Shown here: positions 43,319 to 53,100 of the stretch, in pieces
Position numbering within the stretch: the first letter of the stretch is position 1
Layout: every line of letters starts with the position of its first letter
Origin: Selenomonadaceae bacterium
GTDB taxonomy: Bacteria > Bacillota > Negativicutes > Selenomonadales > Selenomonadaceae
Reading direction: 5' to 3'
Length of the DNA stretch: 55,749 nucleotides
Assembly: GCA_017484005.1 (NCBI GenBank)
Contig: JAFUTY010000035.1
Location: forward strand, 1-55,749
Position numbers and translations under genes: made by a program
The notes under the pieces: generated by a model
What the model saw: the letters and a program-made list of their open reading frames with translations, nothing else
Databases searched by the model: none
What the model was told of the DNA's origin: nothing

Positions 43319-45367
43319 ATGTTTGGAAACAACATCCAAAATCTCAACGCAATTAATGCTCCAACTGTCAAGGGACAAATTCTCCGATTCATCCTTCCAA
43401 TGGTAGCATTCGGACTCATAATTCTCGCGGGAGTCTCGTCGAAATACATGGGATCTACATTCGAAGAAGCATTGATTTCGACGTCAGAAATGACAACTCA
43501 AAAAATCAGTGACGATGTTTCGGAATGGATTGACGCTCGAATGCTCGAGACTCAAATCTCTTCATCTAATTACGCCGCAAAAAATCTCGTGGTTGATATG
43601 ATGAATCAAAACACTTTGGCGAGATACAATTTACTCACGTCAAAATATCCTGGCGCGTATGATTCAGTGAGCTGGGCCCCATTCGATGGATCTGGCACGA
43701 CTTATATGCAAACTTCGAACGGTATGCAAGTCGCGAATAACATCGATAAAGCATGGTATAAACGTGCTATGACTGGACAGGAATCTTCATTCATGGCGCC
43801 GCCTGTCATTTCGCAAGCCACTGGAAAAGTTATCGTGAATTCTGTCTCGCTAGTCAAAAACGATGCGGGACAAAATACATGCATGATTCTTGCCGCGATT
43901 AATGTTGACGCGATTACTGAAAAAGTTCGAGCATTGAAACTCGGCGAATCTGGATATAATCTCCTCGTTTCGAAAGATGGAATTTACATCGTTCATCCCG
44001 ATCAAAGCGCGATTATGCATGGAAATATTTTGCAGGAAACTGATCAATCACTGCGCGAACTCGGTCAAAAAATGTTATCAGGTCAGCGGGGAATTTTCGA
44101 GTATACAAATTCAGACGGCGAAGAAATGATCGCGTTTTATAATCCAATTCAATCGAACGGCTGGGGCATGGCAACAATCGCAAAGTCTGACGAGCTGTTT
44201 CAACCGATCAATTTCACTTTCAGATTGACAATCGTTTTATCAGTTGTACTTCTGATTTTAATTTTCGCGGGAATCACTACGACGGTCAATAAAATCACCG
44301 CGCCGCTTCAATTAATGATTGGAGAAATGCATCGACTTGCATCGGGAGATTTTTCCGAGAAAAATTTAGCAGTCAATTCCGATAATGAATTGGGACTTCT
44401 TGCGACGGCTGTCAATGAAATGCGCGCTGGAGTTGCAAAAGTCCTTCAATCTGTCAACAAATCCTCGCAGCTTTTATCAGCCGACGCAGAAAAATTGAAC
44501 GCGACAACTGATCAATCAGCCGCGGCCTCGAATCAGATTTCAGAATCGATTGAGCGCGTCGCCTCTGGAACAAATCAACAAATGACTGCAGTTTCATCGG
44601 CGTCGGGAGCGATTGAGAATCTTAACACGACAATTCAACGAGTCGCAAATGATGCTGACGATGCAGCTAAAAGATCCAAAAATGCATCGGATCTCGCACG
44701 TGAAGGTGGAAAGACTCTCGAGGAAACTATCGATCAAATCAAGAAAATCGAAGTATCTTCCGAAGAATCTGCCAAGACTATGCAATCGCTCGGTGAAAGA
44801 TCTGCCGCAATTTCTCAAATCGTCGAGACAATCTCCGCAATTTCAGATCAAACAAATCTTTTAGCTTTGAACGCAGCAATCGAGGCAGCTCGAGCGGGAG
44901 AAGCAGGTCGAGGATTTTCTGTCGTCGCCGATGAAGTTAGAAAATTGGCGGAATCCTCGCGGGAAGCAGCTCAGCAAATATCCGAAATCGTTCACAAGAC
45001 TCAAGAGGAAACTCAGCAGGCGATTTCAGATATGGAGGCTGGAGCGCAGGATGTTCGCGATGGCACGCAGAAAGTCATGGAAACGGCGAATCTGTTACAT
45101 CAGATTATCGACAATGCAGAAAGCGTCGCGGATCAAGTTCAATCGATTTCCCATGCGGTTCGCGGAATGGCTGACAGCGGCACGGCGATTGTCGAAAGTG
45201 TCAGATTGATTGGCGATACAAGTAAGAGTGCGGCGCAGGATGCTGAAACTGTTTCCGCGGCAACTGAACAGCAGTCTGCATCGATTCATGAAATCGCGAG
45301 CGCAAGTACAAATCTCGCCAAAATGGCAACGGATCTTCAAACTGAAGTCAAGAAGTTTACTCTTTGA
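43319..45367 (+). CDS. Methyl-accepting chemotaxis protein with Cache sensor
   Basis: 682-residue receptor. TM1 at about 23-46, a periplasmic double-Cache-like sensor (about 55-295, with [35 protein letters not shown]), TM2 (about 302-324), HAMP (about 325-380), and the cytoplasmic signalling domain with hairpin tip [47 protein letters not shown] precedes the ATG. The upstream stretch has TAAA-N14-GCCG (43179-43200), a weak match to a flagellar sigma-28 promoter. Fits the motility genes elsewhere in the window. Confidence 0.95.
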   Translation: MFGNNIQNLNAINAPTVKGQILRFILPMVAFGLIILAGVSSKYMGSTFEEALISTSEMTTQKISDDVSEWIDARMLETQISSSNYAAKNLVVDMMNQNTLARYNLLTSKYPGAYDSVSWAPFDGSGTTYMQTSNGMQVANNIDKAWYKRAMTGQESSFMAPPVISQATGKVIVNSVSLVKNDAGQNTCMILAAINVDAITEKVRALKLGESGYNLLVSKDGIYIVHPDQSAIMHGNILQETDQSLRELGQKMLSGQRGIFEYTNSDGEEMIAFYNPIQSNGWGMATIAKSDELFQPINFTFRLTIVLSVVLLILIFAGITTTVNKITAPLQLMIGEMHRLASGDFSEKNLAVNSDNELGLLATAVNEMRAGVAKVLQSVNKSSQLLSADAEKLNATTDQSAAASNQISESIERVASGTNQQMTAVSSASGAIENLNTTIQRVANDADDAAKRSKNASDLAREGGKTLEETIDQIKKIEVSSEESAKTMQSLGERSAAISQIVETISAISDQTNLLALNAAIEAARAGEAGRGFSVVADEVRKLAESSREAAQQISEIVHKTQEETQQAISDMEAGAQDVRDGTQKVMETANLLHQIIDNAESVADQVQSISHAVRGMADSGTAIVESVRLIGDTSKSAAQDAETVSAATEQQSASIHEIASASTNLAKMATDLQTEVKKFTL

Positions 45368-45378
45368 GGAGATATCAA

Positions 45379-46566
45379 ATGAAACTTTCTAAAATCCTCG
45401 CAACAATTTTTCTAACATTATCAGTCGCAGCTTCCGCGGGATGTTCCGAGGATGTTGAGCAAAATTCGAACAATGAAGGAGTCTATCTAACTCCCTCGGT
45501 TGACAAGGAAAAATCGATCGATCGCCGCGTTGATAAAATCATGGCGCGAATGTCGATTCAGCAGAAAGTTGGACAGATGATTTTCGTCGGAATTCATGGA
45601 ACGGAAATCAATGACAACGTGCTGCATGCGTTAAGTCATTATTACCCGGGCGGAATCATTCTATTCGACAGAAATTTGGAATCGGAAGAGCAGGTTCAAA
45701 GACTCACGAGCTCAATTCAGCGAAATTCTCCCTCAAAAATTCCGCTGTTTATTGGAATCGATGAGGAGGGCGGAGTTGTATCTCGAGCACCGGAAATCAT
45801 AGAGCCGCCGCCATCTCAACGAGATCTCGGACGATCTGGAGATATTGAATTGGCGAAAGTTTGGGCTATCAAAACTGCTCGTCGATTGAGAGAATTGGGA
45901 ATCAATGTCAATTTTGCGCCAGTTCTCGATGTCGGTTATGATGTTGACAATGATCGAAGCAACAGCCGCAAATACAGCGATGATCCGACAATCGTCGCGT
46001 CATTTGCTCAAAGTGCGATTGCGGGATATCGACAGGAGAATTTTTTATTCACACTGAAGCATTTTCCAGGAATTGGGCGCGGAACTGTTGATCCTCATTA
46101 TGATCTGTCAGATATCGATGTATCTTCCGCGATTTTGGATTCGACAGATGTCGTGCCGTTCCGAACTGTTATATCAAGCCGACCGTCGGAAATGTATTTT
46201 GTCATGATTTCTCACCACAAATATCCGTCGTTAGATCCTGAACATCCTGCGAGCGTTTCGAAAACGATAATCACAGATTTTTTGAGAGGATCGCTCGAAT
46301 TCGATGGCGTCGTGATAACTGACGATTTGGAAATGGGATCGATTTCAAAAACGATATCATTCCGCGAGGCTGGAGTTCAAGCGATTCAAGCGGGAGCAGA
46401 TATCGCGATGTGCTGTCATGAGTATGAACATGAGCAGGAAGTTTTCAATGGAATTTTCGATGCGGTCAAAAAAGGAATCATTTCCGAGGAGCGAATCGAT
46501 GAATCGGTGCGGCGAATTCTCCGTGCGAAAATTTCGGCAAATATAATTCCTGAGGAGAAAGAATAA
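45379..46566 (+). CDS. nagZ: Beta-N-acetylhexosaminidase NagZ (GH3), lipoprotein
   Basis: Surface-anchored glycosidase that removes terminal GlcNAc from peptidoglycan fragments. 395 residues. The N-terminal signal ends with the lipobox ASAGC, so it is an Lgt substrate. GH3 landmarks: PGGIILFDRNL, GIDEEGGVVSR, TLKHFPGIGRGTVDPHYD (catalytic His/Asp loop) and VITDDLEMGSI (nucleophile Asp). ATG 45379 is chosen because GAGGAGA lies just upstream. It is 11 nt after the MCP gene. Confidence 0.94.
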   Translation: MKLSKILATIFLTLSVAASAGCSEDVEQNSNNEGVYLTPSVDKEKSIDRRVDKIMARMSIQQKVGQMIFVGIHGTEINDNVLHALSHYYPGGIILFDRNLESEEQVQRLTSSIQRNSPSKIPLFIGIDEEGGVVSRAPEIIEPPPSQRDLGRSGDIELAKVWAIKTARRLRELGINVNFAPVLDVGYDVDNDRSNSRKYSDDPTIVASFAQSAIAGYRQENFLFTLKHFPGIGRGTVDPHYDLSDIDVSSAILDSTDVVPFRTVISSRPSEMYFVMISHHKYPSLDPEHPASVSKTIITDFLRGSLEFDGVVITDDLEMGSISKTISFREAGVQAIQAGADIAMCCHEYEHEQEVFNGIFDAVKKGIISEERIDESVRRILRAKISANIIPEEKE

Positions 46567-46579
46567 GGAGTGATTGAGT

Positions 46580-47047
46580 TTGTATATCGGAACATTTGAC
46601 GCGATTCATACTCATTCTGACGCGTTGCAGCAGGCGTTGAAATTTCTGCATGAAACAGATTTTTCGACGATGGAAGCTGGAATTTATCCAATTGGGGATC
46701 AAGGAATTTTTGCAAAAGTCGAGAGATACAAAACTCATCCAATCAAAGAGCGGCTGCCGGAGACTCACACGAAAATGATCGATGTTCAATATGTGGCGCA
46801 GGGTGAGGAATTTTTGGGATGGTGTCCATTTAGTCCTGAGCTCGAAATTGCGCAGGAGTATGATCCGGAAAAAGATTTGACGCTGTATAAAAAACTTGTG
46901 CCGGATTCGAATATCATTTTATCGCCAGGGCTGTTTGCAATTCTGTATCCTCTGGATGTACATCGCGGCGGGGGATCTCTCGATGATGATGAGCCGAGCG
47001 ATGTTTTGAAAGTTGTCGTGAAAGTTCCAGTGTCACTCGTCGAATAA
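46580..47047 (+). CDS. YhcH/YjgK/YiaL family (DUF386) protein
   Basis: 155-residue cupin-like protein. Family features are GIYPIGDQGIFAKVERYKT, LPETHTKMIDVQYVAQGEEFLGW (metal-binding His/Asp) and AILYPLDVHRGG, a second histidine site. Relatives occur in sialic acid and other sugar-acid pathways, possibly as anomerases. TTG 46580 is preferred (AAGGAG 9 nt upstream) over TTG 46574. It follows nagZ closely, suggesting amino-sugar scavenging. Confidence 0.9.
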   Translation: MYIGTFDAIHTHSDALQQALKFLHETDFSTMEAGIYPIGDQGIFAKVERYKTHPIKERLPETHTKMIDVQYVAQGEEFLGWCPFSPELEIAQEYDPEKDLTLYKKLVPDSNIILSPGLFAILYPLDVHRGGGSLDDDEPSDVLKVVVKVPVSLVE

Positions 47048-47056
47048 ATTTCCGAA

Positions 47057-47101
47057 TAAAAAAAGATCCACCGATCAATTTTCGATCGATGGATCTTTTT
47101 T
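47057..47101. terminator. Bidirectional terminator
   Basis: GATCCACCGATC/GATCGATGGATC hairpin with A7 before and T6 after, serving both the YhcH-family gene and the minus-strand pseudogene. Confidence 0.85.
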
Positions 47102-47160
47102 CATTTAGAATTGAACATGCTCGACGCTGAACCATTGAGCGGCATCATCCCATTTGAATC
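47057..47160 (-). repeat. Inverted repeat arm B
   Basis: Reverse-complement partner of 36837-36939, about 10.2 kb away. Confidence 0.8.
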
Positions 47161-47398
47161 GAAATTCTCCAATAGCTTTACGAAAATCACCACTGCCATA
47201 AAGAGAATATTGCATCGCCAGAGTATCACCTTCACAAGTCATTGTTGGATTCGGATAAAAAGGAACTTCAAAATTCCGTCACGCATTCTTCCTACTCCAT
47301 AACGTTGACAGATATCACTACTGTCGATAAATTTCACTCATGTTACATCTGATCTCCTGCCAATTATGTCAAATTGGGAGAGTTTACTATATCTTCGA
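47105..47398 (-). pseudogene. Decayed, 5'-truncated paralogue of the secreted protein at 36212
   Basis: Read on the minus strand it ends GEFRFKWDDAAQWFSVEHVQF, as does the protein at 36212. The preceding codons give NFEVPFYPNPTMTCEGDTLAMQYSLYGSG in the same frame. Upstream, FIDSSDICQRYGVGRMRDG lies in another frame; one extra A in GGAATT (plus-strand 47272-47277) would join them. Further up is a TGA in frame with the similar FDIIGRRSDVT. The signal peptide half is missing and the sequence runs directly into the truncated glycosyltransferase gene at 47400. Confidence 0.72.
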
Positions 47399-47399
47399 A

Positions 47400-48332
47400 T
47401 CAGATACATAAAGATAATCCAAATCCTTCGTATCGATTTGGCATCGCGAATATATCTCCAAGTCTCAAAACTTCCTCGACATTGTGAGTTGTCCCTTTGA
47501 TAAAAACTTTCGATTCTAGATTGTATTTGCGAATCATATCCTGAAATTCTCTTCCGAATCGAGAATCAGATCCAGATCCCCAAAATTCAACAATCCAATT
47601 CGACACGGATGGATCTCGATGAATTTTATTGAACGCCTCGATTAACAGATGCGGTTGCTTGTGATTTCGAATCAATCTCCCGATGAAAATGATTTTGTGA
47701 ATCGATTTTTCAACGTTCAAATCAACAGGATCGAATTGCGGGATAACATATCCAATATCTTCGACGATCAAATTTGGAAATCGAGACTTTAGCGCGTTGA
47801 TGAATGACGGCAATAGAACTTGACATGCAGCAGATTTTTCAAGCGCAGGCAATTCTCCAACTGGATAAGTGTGGAAATAATCCTCAGGATCTCCAGCTGA
47901 CGAAGTTATCACTGGAATTTGAGTCTCCAAATCGCAAAGAAAAATTCGACTCGCCGCAGGTTGAAACGTCACGATTATATCTGGATTCGAAAGCTCGAGA
48001 ACTTTTTTGACATTATCGAGGAGATATTTTGAAATGAATCGATCGTTCAAATCTCTAGCTCGACGAATATCGATTGGACGAAGAATCTCGCGCATGACTT
48101 TGTATCTCTTTGGAAATTTGATAACTCGATCATTCATTCGACAAAGATCAAAAATTTTGACTTGAGGATCGATCTGATAAAAAAATTTCCCATCGATTCC
48201 GTCAACATAAACGAGAGTCACTGAATGATCCCGCTGAATCATCGCGTTAGAAAAACTGCAGACTGATTTTGCAAGTCCGCCCGAATCATTAATCATTTTG
48301 GAAAAATTCGCGACTAGAATTTTCATATTCAC
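47400..48332 (-). CDS. GT4-family glycosyltransferase, C-terminally truncated
   Basis: 310 residues of a GT-B fold glycosyltransferase. N-terminal MKILVANFSKMINDSGGLAKSVCSF; donor-binding half begins IIFIGRLIRNHKQPHLLIEAF and reaches GDIFAMPNRYEGFGLSLCI, then stops. The family motif EGFGLSLxEAM normally continues about 60-100 residues; the second Glu of the E-x7-E donor site and the last helices are lost, so activity is doubtful. Start GTG 48332 overlaps the DUF805 stop (GTGA). Last gene of the Hsp70-like operon. The break adjoins a truncated pseudogene, indicating a deletion junction. Confidence 0.8.
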   Translation of the reverse strand: MNMKILVANFSKMINDSGGLAKSVCSFSNAMIQRDHSVTLVYVDGIDGKFFYQIDPQVKIFDLCRMNDRVIKFPKRYKVMREILRPIDIRRARDLNDRFISKYLLDNVKKVLELSNPDIIVTFQPAASRIFLCDLETQIPVITSSAGDPEDYFHTYPVGELPALEKSAACQVLLPSFINALKSRFPNLIVEDIGYVIPQFDPVDLNVEKSIHKIIFIGRLIRNHKQPHLLIEAFNKIHRDPSVSNWIVEFWGSGSDSRFGREFQDMIRKYNLESKVFIKGTTHNVEEVLRLGDIFAMPNRYEGFGLSLCI

Positions 48333-48772
48333 GACGCCTTTTTGATCAAACTAACTTTCGGAATCTCGGGAAGATCGAGTGCAGGATCTTCACCATAATC
48401 ATTCGCGCCATCAGTTCCACGCCAACACATCAGATAAACCGTCAAAAGAATATTGACATATGGAATTAACATTATCGCGAACAGCCATCCCGTTCGATTT
48501 AAATCATGACAACGTCGAATTCCAAGTAAAAGATCGCCGAGGAAAATTGGAAAAGCCATTGCGAATAACAGAATCGCCGCGACAAGTGATCCCGCAAAAT
48601 CATCGATCAATCGCACAAGATTCGAGACTATCGCGATAATCACAATCAACGCAAGTCCAATTCCAAAAAGCGCGATTCGATATTTCAAATATTGCATGCG
48701 ATTGATTCTTCCCTCGGAACTGAAAATTTTTAGAGCGACGAACCTCTTGAAATTATTCCACAGATTCTTCAA
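48329..48772 (-). CDS. DUF805 membrane protein
   Basis: 147-residue protein with about four membrane helices and the DUF805 signature: FSSEGRINRMQYLKYRI, then GIRRCHDLNRTGWLFAIMLIPYVN and a C-terminal MCWRGTDGANDYGEDP. Start TTG 48772, with GAGAGGAG about 8 nt upstream. Thirteen nt after the tail-anchored gene and overlapping the glycosyltransferase start. Function unknown. Confidence 0.87.
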   Translation of the reverse strand: MKNLWNNFKRFVALKIFSSEGRINRMQYLKYRIALFGIGLALIVIIAIVSNLVRLIDDFAGSLVAAILLFAMAFPIFLGDLLLGIRRCHDLNRTGWLFAIMLIPYVNILLTVYLMCWRGTDGANDYGEDPALDLPEIPKVSLIKKAS

Positions 48773-48785
48773 TCGAATGCTCCTC

Positions 48786-49541
48786 TCAACTCATCATTTC
48801 ATTGATAACGAAGATCACTGCAAGCGTCGCGACAACTACAATCATAATCAAAACGGTGTTGGAAGATTCATGAGTGTCTTTTTGATCATACTTTTCTGCG
48901 TAGAGAAAATCGCCTGCATTCTCCTCGCCCCATTCATCCTTCGACGCCTGGAAATAAGTTGAATCAGCCTGCTGCGGAGTTTCAACTGTCATCGTCGATG
49001 CCGCAGCGAGATTATTGAGATTTGCACCATCCATCGCTCGAGGTTTTTGCGCTAAGAATACAACCTGCTCGCCGCCGTGGTGATCGTCAACTGCCACTCG
49101 ATTCGCGGATCGATCGTCGCTCTCGGATTCAATAACATCGATTGGCTTTTCAGCTGAATGTGCAATTGTCGGAATATCCTCGAGAATTGTTTCAGCCGTC
49201 AATTCTGCACCGAGCGATGTGTCAATCGGATCTGTTTCGATCGCATGGAGCATTGCATCGATTATGAATTTGCGACGCTTTTCATTCAGCGAATTCTGCA
49301 TTGCCGATTCAGCCGCTTTGATCGCGAGATGTTTTGCCTCACCATCGCGAGGATTTATCGATGCAAAAATTCTTCCAACTCCATCGCGCATCGCAGTTTG
49401 AAGTGATGAAAAATCAGCGCGCATCGCTCCGGAAACATGCGGCTCGATTCTTTTCAACAACGCATCAGGACGAGATAACAGCGTGGGATCTTCTTTCAAA
49501 AATTCGCGTAACAGCTCGGCGACAGATTTTTTTTCTGACAT
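48786..49541 (-). CDS. Hypothetical tail-anchored protein of the Hsp70-like operon
   Basis: 251 residues. The N-terminal 110 residues are helical (VAELLREFLKEDPTLLSRPDALLKRIEPHVSG and HAIKAAESAMQNSLNEKRRKFIIDAMLHAIE), the middle is acidic and probably disordered, and a single C-terminal helix (SSNTVLIMIVVVATLAVIFVINEMMS) anchors it in the membrane with the bulk in the cytoplasm. No family recognised. It could localise the Hsp70-like ATPase or its client to the membrane. Confidence 0.65.
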   Translation of the reverse strand: MSEKKSVAELLREFLKEDPTLLSRPDALLKRIEPHVSGAMRADFSSLQTAMRDGVGRIFASINPRDGEAKHLAIKAAESAMQNSLNEKRRKFIIDAMLHAIETDPIDTSLGAELTAETILEDIPTIAHSAEKPIDVIESESDDRSANRVAVDDHHGGEQVVFLAQKPRAMDGANLNNLAAASTMTVETPQQADSTYFQASKDEWGEENAGDFLYAEKYDQKDTHESSNTVLIMIVVVATLAVIFVINEMMS

Positions 49542-49592
49542 CCAGCAGCCTCCTCAAAAATTTATACTGATTTCGTTCGATTAGTACAAATT

Positions 49593-50147
49593 TCAACGAA
49601 GTTTTAATTCTCCGCGGCGAACGATTCGCCAGCCGTTAAGATCTTTAACAAAAACCGCGGGACGAATCAACATGATTTTCCCATAAGTCCGCCCGCCTGT
49701 GAAATTCGATTCGAAAGCCTCCTGCATTCCACCTGTCAAATGATACTGCTCCTCATACGTTTTCAAATTTGGAACGACTGAAAAATTTTCGCGCGATGGA
49801 ATTGCCCAGAATGTTCCCTTCCCCGACGATTCATCTTGAAACTCGGGAGGAGTGTCTGGATGTGTCATTCGATACTCATAATTGCTGCATGAAAACGCTT
49901 GAACATGGAATTTTTCGACAAACTGTCTTCGAGCATTCCGCGCATCAAATCCCGAGAGATCGCTCAATGCATTGAATTCATCAACAAACTCCTCGGAAGA
50001 ATTTCGGTGGAGATTCGACAAAATCGATTTACTCACATGGCTCGGGATTGTCGTTGGATTCGATTTTCCCTCGAGAATTTTGAGCCGCGCTTCGAGCAGA
50101 TTGACTTTTTTCTCGAGCATCAGGATTCGCGATTCTAAATCGTCCAT
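49593..50147 (-). CDS. Coiled-coil protein of the Hsp70-like operon
   Basis: 184 residues. A heptad coiled coil (LESRILMLEKKVNLLEARLKILEG, about residues 4-27) is followed by a linker and a beta-rich C-terminal domain (FWAIPSRENFSVVPNLKTYEEQYHLTGGMQEAF... to GWRIVRRGELKLR). It abuts the 1093-residue Hsp70-like gene with no gap. By position and layout (coiled coil then beta domain) it could act like a GrpE-type exchange factor or adaptor, but no GrpE homology is visible. Confidence 0.62.
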   Translation of the reverse strand: MDDLESRILMLEKKVNLLEARLKILEGKSNPTTIPSHVSKSILSNLHRNSSEEFVDEFNALSDLSGFDARNARRQFVEKFHVQAFSCSNYEYRMTHPDTPPEFQDESSGKGTFWAIPSRENFSVVPNLKTYEEQYHLTGGMQEAFESNFTGGRTYGKIMLIRPAVFVKDLNGWRIVRRGELKLR

Positions 50148-53100
50148 TCACATTGCCTCCAGAAATTTTTTGAGTGTCAGAATGAATATTGGCTCGACGA
50201 AAATCTGTTTGAGATCCTTGCCGCGCTCTGAAATGTAATATCCATTCACGCGACGGTATAACTCGATTCGCGACTCCTCGTCAAAAATGATTCCATCAAA
50301 CCAAATCGATCGATCTGCATTGAACGCCTTGACGAATGCATCGAAATTCGTGAGTGATTTTGACGCGACAATCCCTTCGGAAATTTCGCGAGCTGAGATG
50401 AAATCATCCGGCTCGACTTTTTTCTTTCCGACAACACAACTTTCGCCCGCCAACACTGAATTCGCTGTGTAAAAATCTGCATTCGATCCAAACAGCATCG
50501 CCGATTGTCTTTCATCATCATAAAAATCCGCGGCATTGATAGGTGGAATTTCAATCATTCCGCAGGCAACTTCGATTTTGGGATTCGAGCTCAGATGAAT
50601 TTTAGATCGATTCAATTCTAATCCCGATGCGAGACTGATCGAATTTTTCAAGACATTCAAAAATGGACTCGATGAATTCCAAACTCCGCCGGTGATCCAA
50701 TGAAAAATTCTCGATCCATTGCCGCCGATGTAGATATCCGGCACATGATTCTCCTCGAAAATTCGCATGGATTTTAACATCGCAAGAATCTCGCCGACGT
50801 AGAAAAATAATCCCGAGACTGCAAATTGCGAGAGTTCTAAAACATTTCGAACATCCTCGCTGCCCGTGAGATTCTTAAGATTTCGCAAATATTTTTCGGA
50901 ATGCTCGCGAATATCTGCATCAAGAATCGCCGCGAATTTTTCAACATCAGTCCCGTCGAAATTGTTCTGCTTGAAAAAATCTGGCGAGAATAATTCGTAA
51001 TGATCAAACAGCGGTCTGAAAAAATATCTGCCAGCGAATTGTATTGACGTGTGATAAATCGTTCGAGCCGGCTGTCCGCTGATTATCGATACATCTGTCG
51101 TGCCTGCACCGATATCCAAAATAATCGCGCCATCTGTGAAATTTGTATCGACGCGCTTTGAATCCTCGCTCAATTTGTTGAAATAGAATGCTGCCGCTTT
51201 CGATTCTTCCCACGCATGAATTTCTGCGGAATCTTCGACGAAACATGAATTTCGATAAACTTCGTCGACTGACTCTTGACACGTTGCGAGAAATGCCAAT
51301 CTCTGCTCGTTTGAAAACGCCGATGGAAATGAAAAATTCCATTGAATCGATTCGACTCCACGACGAGCTGCTGCCGCTGAAGTTTGCAAACAGATCTGTT
51401 TCACGAATGCTGCGACTTTTTTTCTACCGACATCTGAATCCTGCCATTTCAAATTTGCATCGACTCGCGACAAAGATTCGAAAGTTGGAATTCGATCGAC
51501 TGTTAAATTGAAAACATGTCCATCGACGAGCGGCTGAATCTCGACTGCCTTGGGATTCAATAAATGGAAAATCGACAAGAATGATCCATCGATTTGATCC
51601 TCGCTGGTTGACGGAATGAAATTGATGAATGTTCTTCCGCGAGCCGCTCCAGAATCTGTGACTTGAAATAGATTCGGCTCGAGTGTCAATGGTCGAGGAG
51701 TCTTTTCGCGATAATAAATCATTGTGCTCGATGTTCCAAAATCGATTCCGATTTGCCACGTGAGATCGATTTCCCGCTCGATGTATCGCGGTTCTCTCAA
51801 TAAAATCGCGCCGACTTCGATTGTCAATCCCGCGGAATTTACTGAACATAGAAGTGCCTCGGGAAATTCGTTGAGCTGCAAAATCGATCGATTCGCAAAC
51901 GCTGGAAATTTTTTCAATCGATCCTCTGTGAATGGCGTGACATAGAAAAAATCCTGCCCGAGCTCTCGAGAATTTTCCTGCGCCTTTGTATTTTCATAAT
52001 AGAGAAAATATTTATCCCAGCCATCCCGCTTGAAATCTGGAAAAATCTCAATGACTGGAATCATTGTCTGCAGATATACCAGATCTTTTTTGGGATAACT
52101 TTTCTGGAATTTATAACTTGCCTCGCCATGAATTCCGGATAATGGAAACTCGAATCTCACAATTATCTCTTCCGGAGTGTCTTCGAGTGAAATTCGATCC
52201 GCGATTTCTTTTGCATCGAAAAGCTCGAGCAGTGAATTTTTTATCGGCAGAATCGCTGTGAGATCTTCTTCCTCGAGCGATGAACTTCCGGCGATTGGAA
52301 TTGAGCCGACAATTGCATTTCCAGGCTCAACGACTGCCATTTGATCCGTGAAAAATTCCTCCGGACGAATCCAATTTGTATCGATTAAAGTGACTCGACC
52401 GAGTTTTGATCGATCTGCTCCGCCCGAATTCAAAAATTCTTCAGTGATGTCATTCGCCGAAATTCCCTGCCAAATCGTGAGCTGTGATGCGGGGATTCCC
52501 AATTCGCTCGAAAAATCTCTAACCATTTCCGGCGATACTAAAATGATATCTCGATCCCAGCTTTGAATTCGAGTTGATAAAAGTCGAACAGCTGAATCGT
52601 CTGAAGTTGCCTCTCGAGCGGCGATTGTCTGATTCAAACTTCGAAAAATCCCGACCAAAAATCCAAGATTCGATTGCGTCAAATTGAAACTGAAATCTAC
52701 ATCTCTGAGTTTCGCGGAAAGATCGCGCTGAAATTCATCGAGCAGTCTGAAAAGATCCATGCATGAATCCGATTCTTCTTGATCCTGCAATGGAATTGTC
52801 GATCGAAGTGTCTGCTGCAAATTCCAAATCCAGAATCTCAACGCGGCTAATTCTTCGAGCGTCAAAAATTCGATCGGATCTGTCAATGTGCGATTGTCTC
52901 GACTCCATGGCTCTTTTAAAATTCCAGAAAATCGCTCGGGATAATCTGCCGCTGTCGAGACTAAAGTTGTCGGCGATGTCATTGCGAGCGGAAGATCTTC
53001 AAAATAGATAACGTATAAATGATCCCAATTTGTCGATCTTGAAATTGAATCTTCCGGCGCGAGGATTCTAAGAATTTGCTCGATCGATCCAGATTGCGCA

